A model generated the notes under the pieces. That model was not told the DNA's origin and did not search any database. It worked only from the letters and a program-made list of their open reading frames with translations. This document shows positions 1-6,360 of a stretch of DNA of 7,529 nt, in pieces (position 1 is the first letter of the stretch; every line of letters begins with the position of its first letter). Source of the stretch: Candidatus Caccousia avistercoris (GTDB lineage Bacteria > Bacillota > Clostridia > Oscillospirales > Acutalibacteraceae); assembly GCA_018715025.1 (NCBI GenBank), contig DVMK01000111.1:1-7529 (forward strand), read 5' to 3'. Both the position numbers and the translations under genes were made by a program.

Positions 1-1197
1 CCCATTCACTTCGCCCTGTTTGTGGACGTGTTCCGCAGCTGCGGCTACACCGTGGATCTTCTGGAGAACGACGGCCCCTCCATTGTACAGGAGGGCTTGA
101 AGTACGTGCACAACGACACCTGCTACCCGGCCCTGCTGGTCATCGGCCAGTTTATGGACGCCCTGCACAGCGGGAAGTACGACCTGGACCGCACCGCCCT
201 CATCATTACCCAGACAGGCGGCGGCTGCCGCGCCAGCAACTACATTCACCTGCTGCGGAAGGCCCTGCACAAGGCGGGAATGGACCAGGTGCCGGTCATC
301 TCTCTGAACCTTTCCGGGCTGGAAAGCAACCCGGGCTTTTCCATCAACCTGTCCATCATCCGCAAAATGGTGGCCGCCATCGCCTACGGCGACGCGCTGA
401 TGGCGCTGAGCAACCAGGTGCGCCCCTACGAAAAGGAGAAGGGGGCCGCAGACCGCCTGGTGAAGCGCTGGACCGACAGCCTGTGCGGCCAGTTCCGCCA
501 GGGGAAGGGCATGGGCCTGAAGGAGGAACGGCGGAACCTGTTCGCCATCGCCCGGGATTTCGCCGCCGTTCCCGTCGAAAAAACGCCCAAGGTGCGGGTG
601 GGCATTGTAGGCGAAATCTACGTGAAATACGCCGCCTTCGCCAACAACCACCTGGAGGAATTCCTGGCCGGGCAGGACTGCGAGGTGAATGTGCCAGGCC
701 TGATGAACTTCGTGCTGTTCAAGGTGGACAACCGGATGGAGGACATTAAGCTGTACGGCGGCAGCAAGGCCAAATTCGCCGTGGTTAAGGTGCTGTACGA
801 CTACCTGACCAAGATGCAGAACATCTTTATGGAGGCCATTGCCTCGCAGCCTCAGTTTGAGGTGCCCGCCAGCTATGAGCATGTGAAGAAGCTGGTGAAG
901 GGCGTCATCGGCTACGGCAGCAAAATGGGCGAGGGCTGGCTGCTCACCGCCGAAATGCTGGAGCTGGCGGAGGCCGGATACGAGAATATTGTGTGCGCCC
1001 AGCCCTTCGGCTGCCTGCCCAACCACATTGTGGGCAAGGGTATGGTACACCGGATCAAGCAGATCAACGAGAGGGCCAACATTGTGCCCATCGACTACGA
1101 CCCCAGCGCCACCAAGGTAAACCAGGAAAACCGCATCAAGCTCATGCTGGCGGTGGCCAGGGAAAACCTGAACAAGCCGCGTCCCGGCAAATCATAA
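1..1197 (+). CDS. 2-hydroxyacyl-CoA dehydratase/activase-family large protein, C-terminal part (5' end off window)
   Basis: The reading frame is open from base 1, so the true start lies to the left; only 398 codons of what is usually a protein of well over 1,000 residues are present. The visible part matches the C-terminal module (COG3581-type) of acyl-CoA dehydratase activase-related proteins of anaerobes. In window residue numbering I see NDTCYP (Cys41), QTGGGCR (Cys76), a C-X5-C pair at 332 and 338 within QPFGCLPNH, then GKGM and the closing IDYDPSATKVNQENRIKLM block. In relatives an N-terminal ASKHA-type ATPase domain activates a dehydratase-like domain through a 4Fe-4S cluster; the cysteines here could be cluster ligands, which is inference. 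The physiological substrate of these giant fusions is not established. A terminator follows the stop closely, so this is the last gene of its transcription unit. Family assignment is confident, reaction is not. Confidence 0.88.
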   Translation, partial: PIHFALFVDVFRSCGYTVDLLENDGPSIVQEGLKYVHNDTCYPALLVIGQFMDALHSGKYDLDRTALIITQTGGGCRASNYIHLLRKALHKAGMDQVPVISLNLSGLESNPGFSINLSIIRKMVAAIAYGDALMALSNQVRPYEKEKGAADRLVKRWTDSLCGQFRQGKGMGLKEERRNLFAIARDFAAVPVEKTPKVRVGIVGEIYVKYAAFANNHLEEFLAGQDCEVNVPGLMNFVLFKVDNRMEDIKLYGGSKAKFAVVKVLYDYLTKMQNIFMEAIASQPQFEVPASYEHVKKLVKGVIGYGSKMGEGWLLTAEMLELAEAGYENIVCAQPFGCLPNHIVGKGMVHRIKQINERANIVPIDYDPSATKVNQENRIKLMLAVARENLNKPRPGKS

Positions 1198-1201
1198 AAA
1201 T

Positions 1202-1246
1202 AAGGCCTCAGCCGCTTCCCGAAAAAGGGTTCGGCTGAGGCCTTTT
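1202..1246 (+). terminator. Rho-independent terminator of the dehydratase-family gene
   Basis: A perfect 13-bp stem is formed by AAGGCCTCAGCCG (1202-1214) and its complement (1232-1244), with a 17-base loop that can add a CCC/GGG pairing. A run of four T follows and an A-rich stretch precedes, so it may work in both directions. It begins only five bases after the stop codon. Confidence 0.8.
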
Positions 1247-1256
1247 GTGAAATCCT

Positions 1257-1303
1257 GCGGAAAAATGAGAGGGCCGGGGATATATTTCCGCTGTTTTTCT
1301 TTT
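1257..1303 (+). terminator. Possible second, weaker hairpin followed by a T-rich tract
   Basis: GCGGAAA (1257-1263) pairs with TTTCCGC (1285-1291), two more pairs form after one mismatch, and TGTTTTTCTTTT follows. The loop is long and the A/T pairs are weak, so this may be a backup terminator for the upstream gene or chance. Confidence 0.4.
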
Positions 1304-1341
1304 CCTCAGACATGGTTTGACACGTCTCGACAGGCCGTTTG

Positions 1342-1350
1342 TGCTACTAT
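1342..1350 (+). promoter_or_regulatory. Extended -10 promoter of the DUF551-like gene
   Basis: TGCTACTAT supplies the TGn extension and a -10 hexamer TACTAT (1345-1350), 39 bases before the ATG at 1390. A perfect TTGACA is present at 1317-1322, but the 22-base spacing is too long for a standard -35, so recognition probably depends on the extended -10. The upstream terminator makes an independent promoter here necessary. Confidence 0.6.
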
Positions 1351-1389
1351 GAAGGCACACCGGAAGAAAAATACACAGGAGGCGTTGTT

Positions 1390-1746
1390 ATGAAAAAGGA
1401 AAATGGGAAAATGGCAGTCGTCCGTACCGATCTGCTGGAAGATCTGGCAAAGCGGGAACAAATCCGGGTTCTTCTGGGCCTGGCGCGTCAGGGGGATTTT
1501 TCCATCATCCAGTGGGTTTCCCCCCTCGCGGCCCTGCCGGAGGAAGGCTCGTACGTACTTATCAAGCAGCAATTTCCCGGCGAGAGCGCCGTATGCTGTC
1601 AGGCCGCTTACGAAAACGGTTCCTTCTGGGCCGTGGGCTGCGACGCAGAGCGGCCCCTGGCTGAAAACCAGGTGGCCGCCTGGGCTTACGCCCCTTACGA
1701 CGGCCGCGCCACCCTGCTGGGCCGTCTGACGGCCGGCCGCCGGTAA
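1390..1746 (+). CDS. Small DUF551-like protein of unknown function
   Basis: This 118-residue soluble protein starts at ATG 1390, chosen because AGGAGG (1377-1382) lies seven bases upstream; an in-frame ATG at 1339 lies within the promoter region and has no such site. Residues about 14-35 look helical (TDLLEDLAKREQIRVLLGLA). Residues about 41-103 carry the spaced pattern of the DUF551 family: QWVS, then LPEEGSYVLI, then YENGSFW, then VAAWAYAPY. DUF551 proteins are small, common in phages and their hosts, and have no known function. Three cysteines (69, 70, 84) are present. There is no signal peptide or membrane segment. It sits alone, with its own promoter, and converges on the nuclease gene with only ten bases between stop codons. 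The family link is by motif pattern from memory and is moderate; the function is unknown. Confidence 0.65.
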   Translation: MKKENGKMAVVRTDLLEDLAKREQIRVLLGLARQGDFSIIQWVSPLAALPEEGSYVLIKQQFPGESAVCCQAAYENGSFWAVGCDAERPLAENQVAAWAYAPYDGRATLLGRLTAGRR

Positions 1747-1764
1747 AAACGCGGAGTTACGCGT
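1745..1764 (-). terminator. Small terminator overlapping the nuclease stop codon
   Basis: On the minus strand, ACGCG and CGCGT form a 5-bp stem (1749-1764) around a 6-base loop that contains the TAA stop, followed directly by a run of T. The stem is short, so termination may be inefficient. It is the only candidate between two convergent genes ten bases apart. Confidence 0.4.
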
Positions 1765-2515
1765 CCTTCAGAACCAGCTCTACCGGGCAGTGGTCGCTGC
1801 CGAAAATGTCGGAGCGGATGACGGAGGAATCCAGCCGGCCCTGCAGCCGGTCTGAGGTAAGGAAGTAGTCGATGCGCCACCCCGCGTTCTTCTCCCTTGC
1901 CCGGAAGCGGTAGCTCCACCAGCTGTAGGCGCCGGTGAGGTCAGGGTGGAAATAGCGGAAGGTGTCGGTGAACCCGGCGGCCAGAAGCTCCGTCATCTTT
2001 CCCCGCTCCTGATCGCTGAACCCGGCGTTGCCCCGGTTCGTCTTTGGGTTCTTCAGGTCAATCTCCTCATGGGCCACGTTCATGTCGCCGCAGGCCACCA
2101 CGGGCTTTTCCGCATCCAGCTTTTTCAGGTAAGCGCGGAAGGCGTCCTCCCAGGCCATGCGGTACTCGATGCGCGCCAGGCCGTCCTGGGCGTTGGGGGT
2201 GTACACCGTCACCAGAAACAGGTCGGGGAACTCCAGGGTGATGGCCCGGCCCTCCCCCACGTGGGCCGGGTCGCCGATGTCGTACCGGACGGAGAGAGGC
2301 TCCCGGCGGGTAAAGACCGCCGTGCCGGAATAGCCCTTCTTCTCTGCGGAGTTCCAATACTGCCGGTAGCCGGGCAGGTCGATTTCGGCCTGGCCCGGCT
2401 GCATTTTTGTCTCCTGCAGGCAGAACACGTCGGCGTCCGCCTCTTGAAAATAGTCCAGAAAGCCCTTCCCCAGGCAGGCGCGCAGGCCGTTCACATTCCA
2501 GGATACAAACTTCAT
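1757..2515 (-). CDS. xth: Exodeoxyribonuclease III (AP endonuclease, ExoA/Xth family)
   Basis: This cytoplasmic Mg-dependent enzyme cleaves DNA 5' of abasic sites and has 3'-to-5' exonuclease and 3'-phosphatase activity in base-excision repair. The 252 residues match the family's usual length, and all motifs of the exonuclease-endonuclease-phosphatase fold are visible: SWNVNGLRA with Asn7, LQETK with metal ligand Glu35, VTVYTPNA with the catalytic-site Tyr, GDMNVAHEEIDL with the catalytic Asp and Asn, WRIDYF, and the terminal GSDHCPV with the Asp-His pair. The insert DLKNPKTNRGNAGF is typical of the Gram-positive ExoA group (B. subtilis exoA). I chose ATG 2515 because relatives begin MK-x-x-SWNVNG; a second ATG at 2527 would add four residues (MGKE), but its AGAGAGG ribosome site is then almost touching the start. 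It lies 31 bases after the VanW-family gene and is probably co-transcribed with it. Confidence 0.97.
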   Translation of the reverse strand: MKFVSWNVNGLRACLGKGFLDYFQEADADVFCLQETKMQPGQAEIDLPGYRQYWNSAEKKGYSGTAVFTRREPLSVRYDIGDPAHVGEGRAITLEFPDLFLVTVYTPNAQDGLARIEYRMAWEDAFRAYLKKLDAEKPVVACGDMNVAHEEIDLKNPKTNRGNAGFSDQERGKMTELLAAGFTDTFRYFHPDLTGAYSWWSYRFRAREKNAGWRIDYFLTSDRLQGRLDSSVIRSDIFGSDHCPVELVLKDA

Positions 2516-2546
2516 TTCTTTTCCCATTCCTCTCTCTGCGGCAGGC

Positions 2547-3770
2547 TTATTCCCCCGCTGCGGCTTCGGCCCCGCCCTGGCCGGGCTGGGCTTCCTCCTG
2601 CGGCGGGGCGGCTTCCGTCTCCTCCGGGAGGATCAGCTCGTAAATTTCAGCCGTCACCACGCCGTTTTCCGCCTTGGCGCGAATCTGCACCGGGTTCAGC
2701 CTGTTGTTGAAAAACGTGAAATCGTGCTGGTACACGATGTTGGAGTGATGCCAGATGGAAGCCTCTGTCATGCCGGGGCGCAGGTACGTGACAGGCTGGC
2801 TGTGGCGGTATACCTCCGCCAGGTACAGCCCGCTGTGGCTGGCCGCGCTGGCCAGGGTGGTCGTCACCTGGCACAGGCCCCCGCCGTAGTCCCACCCGGT
2901 GCTGGAAAACACCGTGGCAGGCTGGTAGCCGTCCGCCTTGGAACCGGAACCGCCGTGCTGGCACCAGGAAAAATACTCCGCGGGCAGAACGATTCTGCCG
3001 TCCACCGACTGGCAGCCCAGCGCCAGGTTGGTATTCCGCCCGGCGTAGGCGGCGCTGGTGGAGTAGTAGCTTTCTTCCCGGCCCAAAAGCACCGGGGTGA
3101 AGCGCTCCTTATTCTTTTCGTAGTATTCCTGGGGCGTCAGCAGCAGCGCGCCGTTGACGGCAAGCCGAAGGCTGGGCTTGTCCAGGGTATAGCAGATATA
3201 CTCGTTTTCCGCTGTGCGCTCTCTGGCGTACACGTGCTGGTTTTGCTTCAGCTCTACCCCGTCCACCGTGTAGTCCCGGTCCATATAAAAGGGCAGGTAG
3301 TTCTGGCTCAGGTACCGGGTGGGCAGGTAACCCTCCGTCCCCCGCAGGATCACCCGGGACCAGCCGCTTGCCAGCGTTTCCCGCACCAGGGCCCGTTCGG
3401 TGGCGAAGGGCAGCAGCAGCCGTTTGGAGCCGGTGCTGGGGGATTGGTACAGGTACAGGCTTTTATTGTTGAAGCCCACGTTCACCAGCTGGTACGTTTC
3501 TGCCGGAACCTCCACTTTCGGGAATTCCTCCACCGGGGCGGGCGGCTCAGGCTGAGACTCCCCTTCTCCCTGAGACTCTGCGGGGATCTCTCCCGCAGAG
3601 TCCTCCTCCCCGGGGAGCGGCGCCTGGCCGGGGTCCTCCGCAGGCTCTTCCAGAACAGGCTGCGGCGCCAGCGGGAGCGCGCGCCCCTCAGCCGCGGCGG
3701 CCGGCGCGGCGGCCGTGAGCAGGGCGCAAAACAGCATAAACAGGGCGAGCCGTCTTTTTCCGCGTCTCAT
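2547..3770 (-). CDS. Exported VanW-family protein with SH3-like domain
   Basis: This 407-residue protein is predicted to be secreted or wall-associated. Residues 1-27 form a signal peptide: basic MRRGKRR, a hydrophobic core, and AAPAAAA before a likely cleavage site. Residues about 28-88 are a low-complexity Pro/Glu linker. Residues about 92-156 resemble a bacterial SH3 domain (YLYQSPSTGSKRLLLPF, then GWSRVILRGTEGYLPTRYL). Residues about 230-365 are the VanW domain, with GRNTNLALGCQSVDGRIVLP, then FSWCQ, then GYQPATVF, then YGGGLCQVTTTL, and SQPVTYLRPGM. The tail (about 382-407) is again rich in Glu, Ala, Pro and Gln. VanW was named from vancomycin-resistance clusters, but its biochemical role is unknown and no van genes are present here, so resistance should not be inferred. 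ATG 3770 follows AGAGGG (complement of 3776-3781) by five bases. It heads a minus-strand operon with the nuclease gene. Confidence 0.9.
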   Translation of the reverse strand: MRRGKRRLALFMLFCALLTAAAPAAAAEGRALPLAPQPVLEEPAEDPGQAPLPGEEDSAGEIPAESQGEGESQPEPPAPVEEFPKVEVPAETYQLVNVGFNNKSLYLYQSPSTGSKRLLLPFATERALVRETLASGWSRVILRGTEGYLPTRYLSQNYLPFYMDRDYTVDGVELKQNQHVYARERTAENEYICYTLDKPSLRLAVNGALLLTPQEYYEKNKERFTPVLLGREESYYSTSAAYAGRNTNLALGCQSVDGRIVLPAEYFSWCQHGGSGSKADGYQPATVFSSTGWDYGGGLCQVTTTLASAASHSGLYLAEVYRHSQPVTYLRPGMTEASIWHHSNIVYQHDFTFFNNRLNPVQIRAKAENGVVTAEIYELILPEETEAAPPQEEAQPGQGGAEAAAGE

Positions 3771-3786
3771 ACAATCCCTCTTTTCT

Positions 3787-3825
3787 TTCCTCCTCCCGGG
3801 AACAAACCAAGCCGGGAGGGAGGAA
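3787..3825 (-). promoter_or_regulatory. Leader hairpin upstream of the VanW-family gene
   Basis: CCTCCCGG (3792-3799) pairs with CCGGGAGG (3812-3819) around a 12-base loop, and the stem extends by five more pairs past one bulged base (to 3787 and 3825). In the minus-strand transcript the 3' arm contains GGGAGGAGGAA, so a strong Shine-Dalgarno-like run is locked in the stem while the nearer AGAGGG stays free. No T tract follows in the minus direction, so it is not a simple terminator. Its role is inference. Confidence 0.45.
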
Positions 3826-3841
3826 TCGTTTCTGCGAAATT

Positions 3842-3870
3842 ATTGTATCATACCGTCAAAAACAATGCAA
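3842..3870 (-). promoter_or_regulatory. Promoter of the VanW-xth operon
   Basis: Read on the minus strand, the -35-like TTGCAT (complement of 3865-3870) is separated by exactly 17 bases from TACAAT (complement of 3842-3847). A TGA triplet just before the hexamer gives an extended -10. The start of transcription would fall near 3835, giving a leader of about 65 bases that contains the hairpin at 3787-3825. Confidence 0.65.
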
Positions 3871-3997
3871 GGCGCTTCCTGTCGGCTTTTCGGCCCGCAG
3901 CGCCCCCCAAACCACAGGAGGGTTGGCCGGGCATGGAAAAGCAGGCTGCCCGGCGGCGGAAAATTACCGCCAGGCTATGGCCTTTTCCCGCAAAATC
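3871..3997. other. Divergent intergenic region with small inverted repeats
   Basis: The spacer between the start codons at 3770 and 4075 is about 300 bases and holds no credible gene. Besides the two promoters, I see CCGGGCA (3927-3933) paired with TGCCCGG (3947-3953) across a 13-base loop, and GGCGG (3955-3959) paired with CCGCC (3967-3971) across an AT-rich 7-base loop. Either could be an operator or a structural element upstream of the plus-strand operon; neither has a T tract that would make it a convincing terminator. Confidence 0.4.
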
Positions 3998-4006
3998 TGC
4001 TACAAT
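3998..4006 (+). promoter_or_regulatory. Extended -10 promoter of the ppi-ABC-Rsm22 operon
   Basis: TGCTACAAT gives the TGn extension and -10 hexamer TACAAT (4001-4006). No good -35 is seen 17 bases upstream. Transcription would start near 4013, leaving a leader of about 60 bases before the ATG at 4075. It is nearly identical to the promoter element at 1342-1350. Confidence 0.6.
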
Positions 4007-4074
4007 GGTTGTTATGCATCAAAAGGCCTGCACAAGGTTCGCACCCTGCGGCAAGGCGCGAAAGGAGAACTTTT

Positions 4075-4590
4075 ATGAAAAACCCCATTGTCACCATTGA
4101 AACCTCGCAAGGGAAGATCCAGGTGGAGCTGTACCCGGAAATCGCCCCCAACACCGTGAACAATTTTATCTCCCTGGTGAAGAAGGGCTTTTATGACGGC
4201 ACCATTTTTCACCGGGTCATTCCCGGCTTTATGATCCAGGGCGGCGACCCGGAGGGCACCGGCATGGGCGGCCCCGGCTATTCCATCCGCGGCGAATTTG
4301 CCAGAAACGGGTTTGACAACCCCCTGAAGCACACCCGCGGGGTGCTTTCCATGGCCCGCAGCATGTTCCCCGACAGCGCCGGAAGCCAGTTCTTCCTCAT
4401 GGTGGAGGACGCCCCTCATTTGGACGGGGACTACGCCGCCTTCGGAAAGGTCATTTCCGGCATTGAGGAGTGCGACCGGATCGTCTCCGTCCCCAGAGAC
4501 GGGCGCGACCGCCCCTACCAGGATGAGAAAATGGTAAAGGTTACGGTGGATACCTTCGGCCAGGAATACCCGGAGCCTGAGAAAGCGTAA
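4075..4590 (+). CDS. ppiB: Cyclophilin-type peptidyl-prolyl cis-trans isomerase
   Basis: This 171-residue enzyme catalyses cis-trans isomerisation of Xaa-Pro bonds and so assists protein folding. With no signal peptide it should be cytoplasmic. The start at ATG 4075 is fixed by AGGAG (4063-4067) seven bases upstream and by the family's beginning; the frame is open further upstream, but that part is not family-like. The cyclophilin core is complete: FHRVIPGFMIQGGD (residues 45-58, with catalytic Arg47 and Gln55), GTGMGGPGY, FDNPLKHTRGVLSMAR, SAGSQFF (101-107) and HLDGDYAAFGKV (115-126). The position of the human cyclophilin A Trp121 is His115 here, as in many bacterial forms that bind cyclosporin poorly. 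It is the first gene of an operon: the next gene begins one base after its stop, so translation is probably coupled. The symbol is tentative; the family is certain. Confidence 0.96.
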   Translation: MKNPIVTIETSQGKIQVELYPEIAPNTVNNFISLVKKGFYDGTIFHRVIPGFMIQGGDPEGTGMGGPGYSIRGEFARNGFDNPLKHTRGVLSMARSMFPDSAGSQFFLMVEDAPHLDGDYAAFGKVISGIEECDRIVSVPRDGRDRPYQDEKMVKVTVDTFGQEYPEPEKA

Positions 4591-4591
4591 T

Positions 4592-6328
4592 ATGCCTGTT
4601 CTGAAAAAATTCATTCAATATTATAAGCCATACCAGGCCGTTTTCTGGCTGGACATGGTGTGCGCCATGGTGGTGAGCATCATCGACCTGGCCTTTCCGC
4701 AAATCCTCAACTACCTGACCCGGGGCGTATTCACCCGCAGCGCGGTGGAAATTTTCAGCGTTCTGCCCATGCTGGCCCTGGGGCTGCTGGCCATGTACCT
4801 GGTGCGCTTCGGCGGCCGGTATTACATCACCTACCAGGGCCACGTGATGGGCGCCCGCATGGAAAGCGACATGCGCCAGGATTTGTTCGACCAGTTCCAG
4901 CGGCTTTCCTTTTCCTATTACGACCGGAACAACACCGGCGAGATGATGAGCAAGCTGGTGTCGGATTTGTTCGACATCAGCGAGCTGGCCCACCACGGGC
5001 CGGAGAATATTTTCATCTCCCTTCTGAAAATCGTGGGCTCCTTCGTCCTTCTGCTGTACGTGAACGTGCCCATGACCATCATTCTGCTGGCCGTCACCCT
5101 GGTGATGCTGGCGTTCAGCGTGTGGCAGAACAGGAAGATGCGAGCGGTGTTCATGGACAACCGGCAGAAGATTGCCGGGGTGAACGCCAGCCTGCAGGAC
5201 AGCCTGGCCGGAATCCGGGTGGTAAAGTCCTTTGCCAACGAGAAGCTGGAGCACAAAAAATTCAGCAAAAGCAACCTGCTGTTTCTGGAATCCAAGGAAC
5301 GGAACTACAAGCGCATGGGCGTGTTCCACGCGGGGAACAACTTCTTCCAGGGCATGCTCTTTTTGACGGTGCTTGTCTCAGGCGGATATTTTGTGGCCGT
5401 GGGGCAGATCGATGCGGTGGATCTGGCAACCTACGCCCTGTACATCAACATTTTCATCAACCCCATTGAGGTGCTGGTGGAATTTACAGAGATGTTCCAG
5501 AAGGGATTTTCGGGCTTCAAACGGTTTCTGGAGGTCATTGAAACCCAGCCTGAGATTGTGGACGCCCCAGACGCCAAACCGCTGCAGAATGTGAAGGGCG
5601 ACATTGACTACAGGGACGTTTCCTTCAGCTACGAGCAGAACGAGGCGGTGCTGAGCCACATTGACATTCACATTGACGCCGGGCGCACCGTCGCCCTGGT
5701 GGGGCCCTCGGGCGGGGGAAAAACCACCCTGTGCAGCCTGCTGCCCCGGTTTTACGACGTGACCGGCGGCGCCGTGCTGGTAGACGGCCAGGACGTGCGC
5801 GGCCTTACGCTGGAAAGCCTGCGCTCTGCCATTGGCATTGTGCAGCAGGACGTGTACATGTTCTCGGGCACCATTCGGGAAAATATCGCCTACGGCAAGC
5901 CGGGCGCTTCCATGGAGGAGATTGTGGAGGCCGCCAAGCGGGCCAACATTCACGACTTTGTCATGGGCCTGGAGGACGGCTACGACACCTTTGTGGGCGA
6001 GCGCGGGGCCAGGCTTTCCGGCGGGCAGAAGCAGCGCATCTCCATTGCCCGCGTTTTCCTGAAGGATCCCCGGATTTTGATTTTGGACGAGGCCACCTCT
6101 GCGCTGGACAACGAGAGCGAGCGGCACATCCAGCAAAGCCTGGAGGAGCTTGCCAAAAACCGCACCACCATTGTGATCGCCCACCGCCTTTCCACCATCC
6201 GCAATGCAGACGAGATTATCGTCATTGGGGACGAGGGGATCGAGGAGCGGGGCTGCCACAAGGAGCTGCTGGCAAAGGGCGGCCTTTACGCCAAGTACTA
6301 CAACATGCAGTTTGAAGGGCTTTCCTGA
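4592..6328 (+). CDS. ABC exporter half-transporter (fused membrane and ATPase domains)
   Basis: This 578-residue protein has the usual length of MsbA/LmrA/BmrA-type exporters. Residues about 15-305 form the six-helix membrane domain (hydrophobic stretches near 17-36, 55-71, 141-158, 160-177, 254-271 and 278-297). Residues about 336-575 form the nucleotide-binding domain: A-loop Tyr347, Walker A GPSGGGKTT (371-379), Q-loop VQQD (417-420), signature LSGGQKQR (475-482), Walker B ILILDE with catalytic Glu500, SALD D-loop, and switch His531 in AHRLST. Every ATPase residue is consensus, so a homodimer with two active sites is likely, and no partner half-transporter lies beside it. The substrate cannot be told from sequence; lipids, peptides or drugs are all possible. 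The ATG follows the isomerase stop by one base with only a weak ribosome site (GAGAAAG), which suggests translational coupling. Confidence 0.96.
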   Translation: MPVLKKFIQYYKPYQAVFWLDMVCAMVVSIIDLAFPQILNYLTRGVFTRSAVEIFSVLPMLALGLLAMYLVRFGGRYYITYQGHVMGARMESDMRQDLFDQFQRLSFSYYDRNNTGEMMSKLVSDLFDISELAHHGPENIFISLLKIVGSFVLLLYVNVPMTIILLAVTLVMLAFSVWQNRKMRAVFMDNRQKIAGVNASLQDSLAGIRVVKSFANEKLEHKKFSKSNLLFLESKERNYKRMGVFHAGNNFFQGMLFLTVLVSGGYFVAVGQIDAVDLATYALYINIFINPIEVLVEFTEMFQKGFSGFKRFLEVIETQPEIVDAPDAKPLQNVKGDIDYRDVSFSYEQNEAVLSHIDIHIDAGRTVALVGPSGGGKTTLCSLLPRFYDVTGGAVLVDGQDVRGLTLESLRSAIGIVQQDVYMFSGTIRENIAYGKPGASMEEIVEAAKRANIHDFVMGLEDGYDTFVGERGARLSGGQKQRISIARVFLKDPRILILDEATSALDNESERHIQQSLEELAKNRTTIVIAHRLSTIRNADEIIVIGDEGIEERGCHKELLAKGGLYAKYYNMQFEGLS

Positions 6329-6346
6329 CAACGGGGAACGCCCGCC

Positions 6347-6354
6347 AGGAGGTG
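6347..6354 (+). promoter_or_regulatory. Strong ribosome binding site that places the start at CTG 6361
   Basis: AGGAGGTG is fully complementary to the 16S rRNA anti-Shine-Dalgarno sequence. The last six bases before CTG 6361 are TTTTCC, so AGGAGG lies eight bases from that codon, an ideal distance. The only nearby conventional start, GTG 6352, is inside the site itself and has no other ribosome site at a suitable distance. Confidence 0.7.
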
Positions 6355-6360
6355 TTTTCC

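Noticed and set aside
1317..1322. Perfect TTGACA as a -35 box for the DUF551-like gene
   Set aside because: The distance to the TACTAT hexamer is 22 bases, well outside the normal 16-18, and no other -10 fits it at 17 bases.
1946..2710. A 254-codon plus-strand open frame opposite the exodeoxyribonuclease III gene
   Set aside because: The minus strand encodes all catalytic motifs of the nuclease; the plus-strand translation has no recognisable domain and no ribosome site.
2547..3770. Glycopeptide-resistance locus because of the VanW domain
   Set aside because: No vanHAX, vanR/S or vanY-like gene is present, and VanW domains are widespread in Clostridia outside resistance clusters.
4038..4062. 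Short inverted repeat TTCGC/GCGAA near the isomerase ribosome site as a riboswitch
   Set aside because: Only five pairs with a 15-base loop, and no conserved riboswitch core is recognisable in the leader of about 60 bases.
3715..4074. Extending the isomerase upstream to an in-frame ATG at 3715, giving 291 residues
   Set aside because: The added 120 residues are not cyclophilin-like, run through both divergent promoters and into the VanW coding region; AGGAG before ATG 4075 gives the start.
2724..4100. A 458-codon open frame on the plus strand opposite the VanW-family gene
   Set aside because: It is antisense to a gene with clear family motifs and a signal peptide; its translation is rich in His, Gln, Val and Arg without any domain, as expected of a shadow frame in GC-rich DNA.
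5378..6331. A 317-codon minus-strand open frame opposite the ABC ATPase domain, and a similar 262-codon one at 4541-5329
   Set aside because: Both are antisense to the intact ABC exporter and have the low-complexity composition of complement frames.
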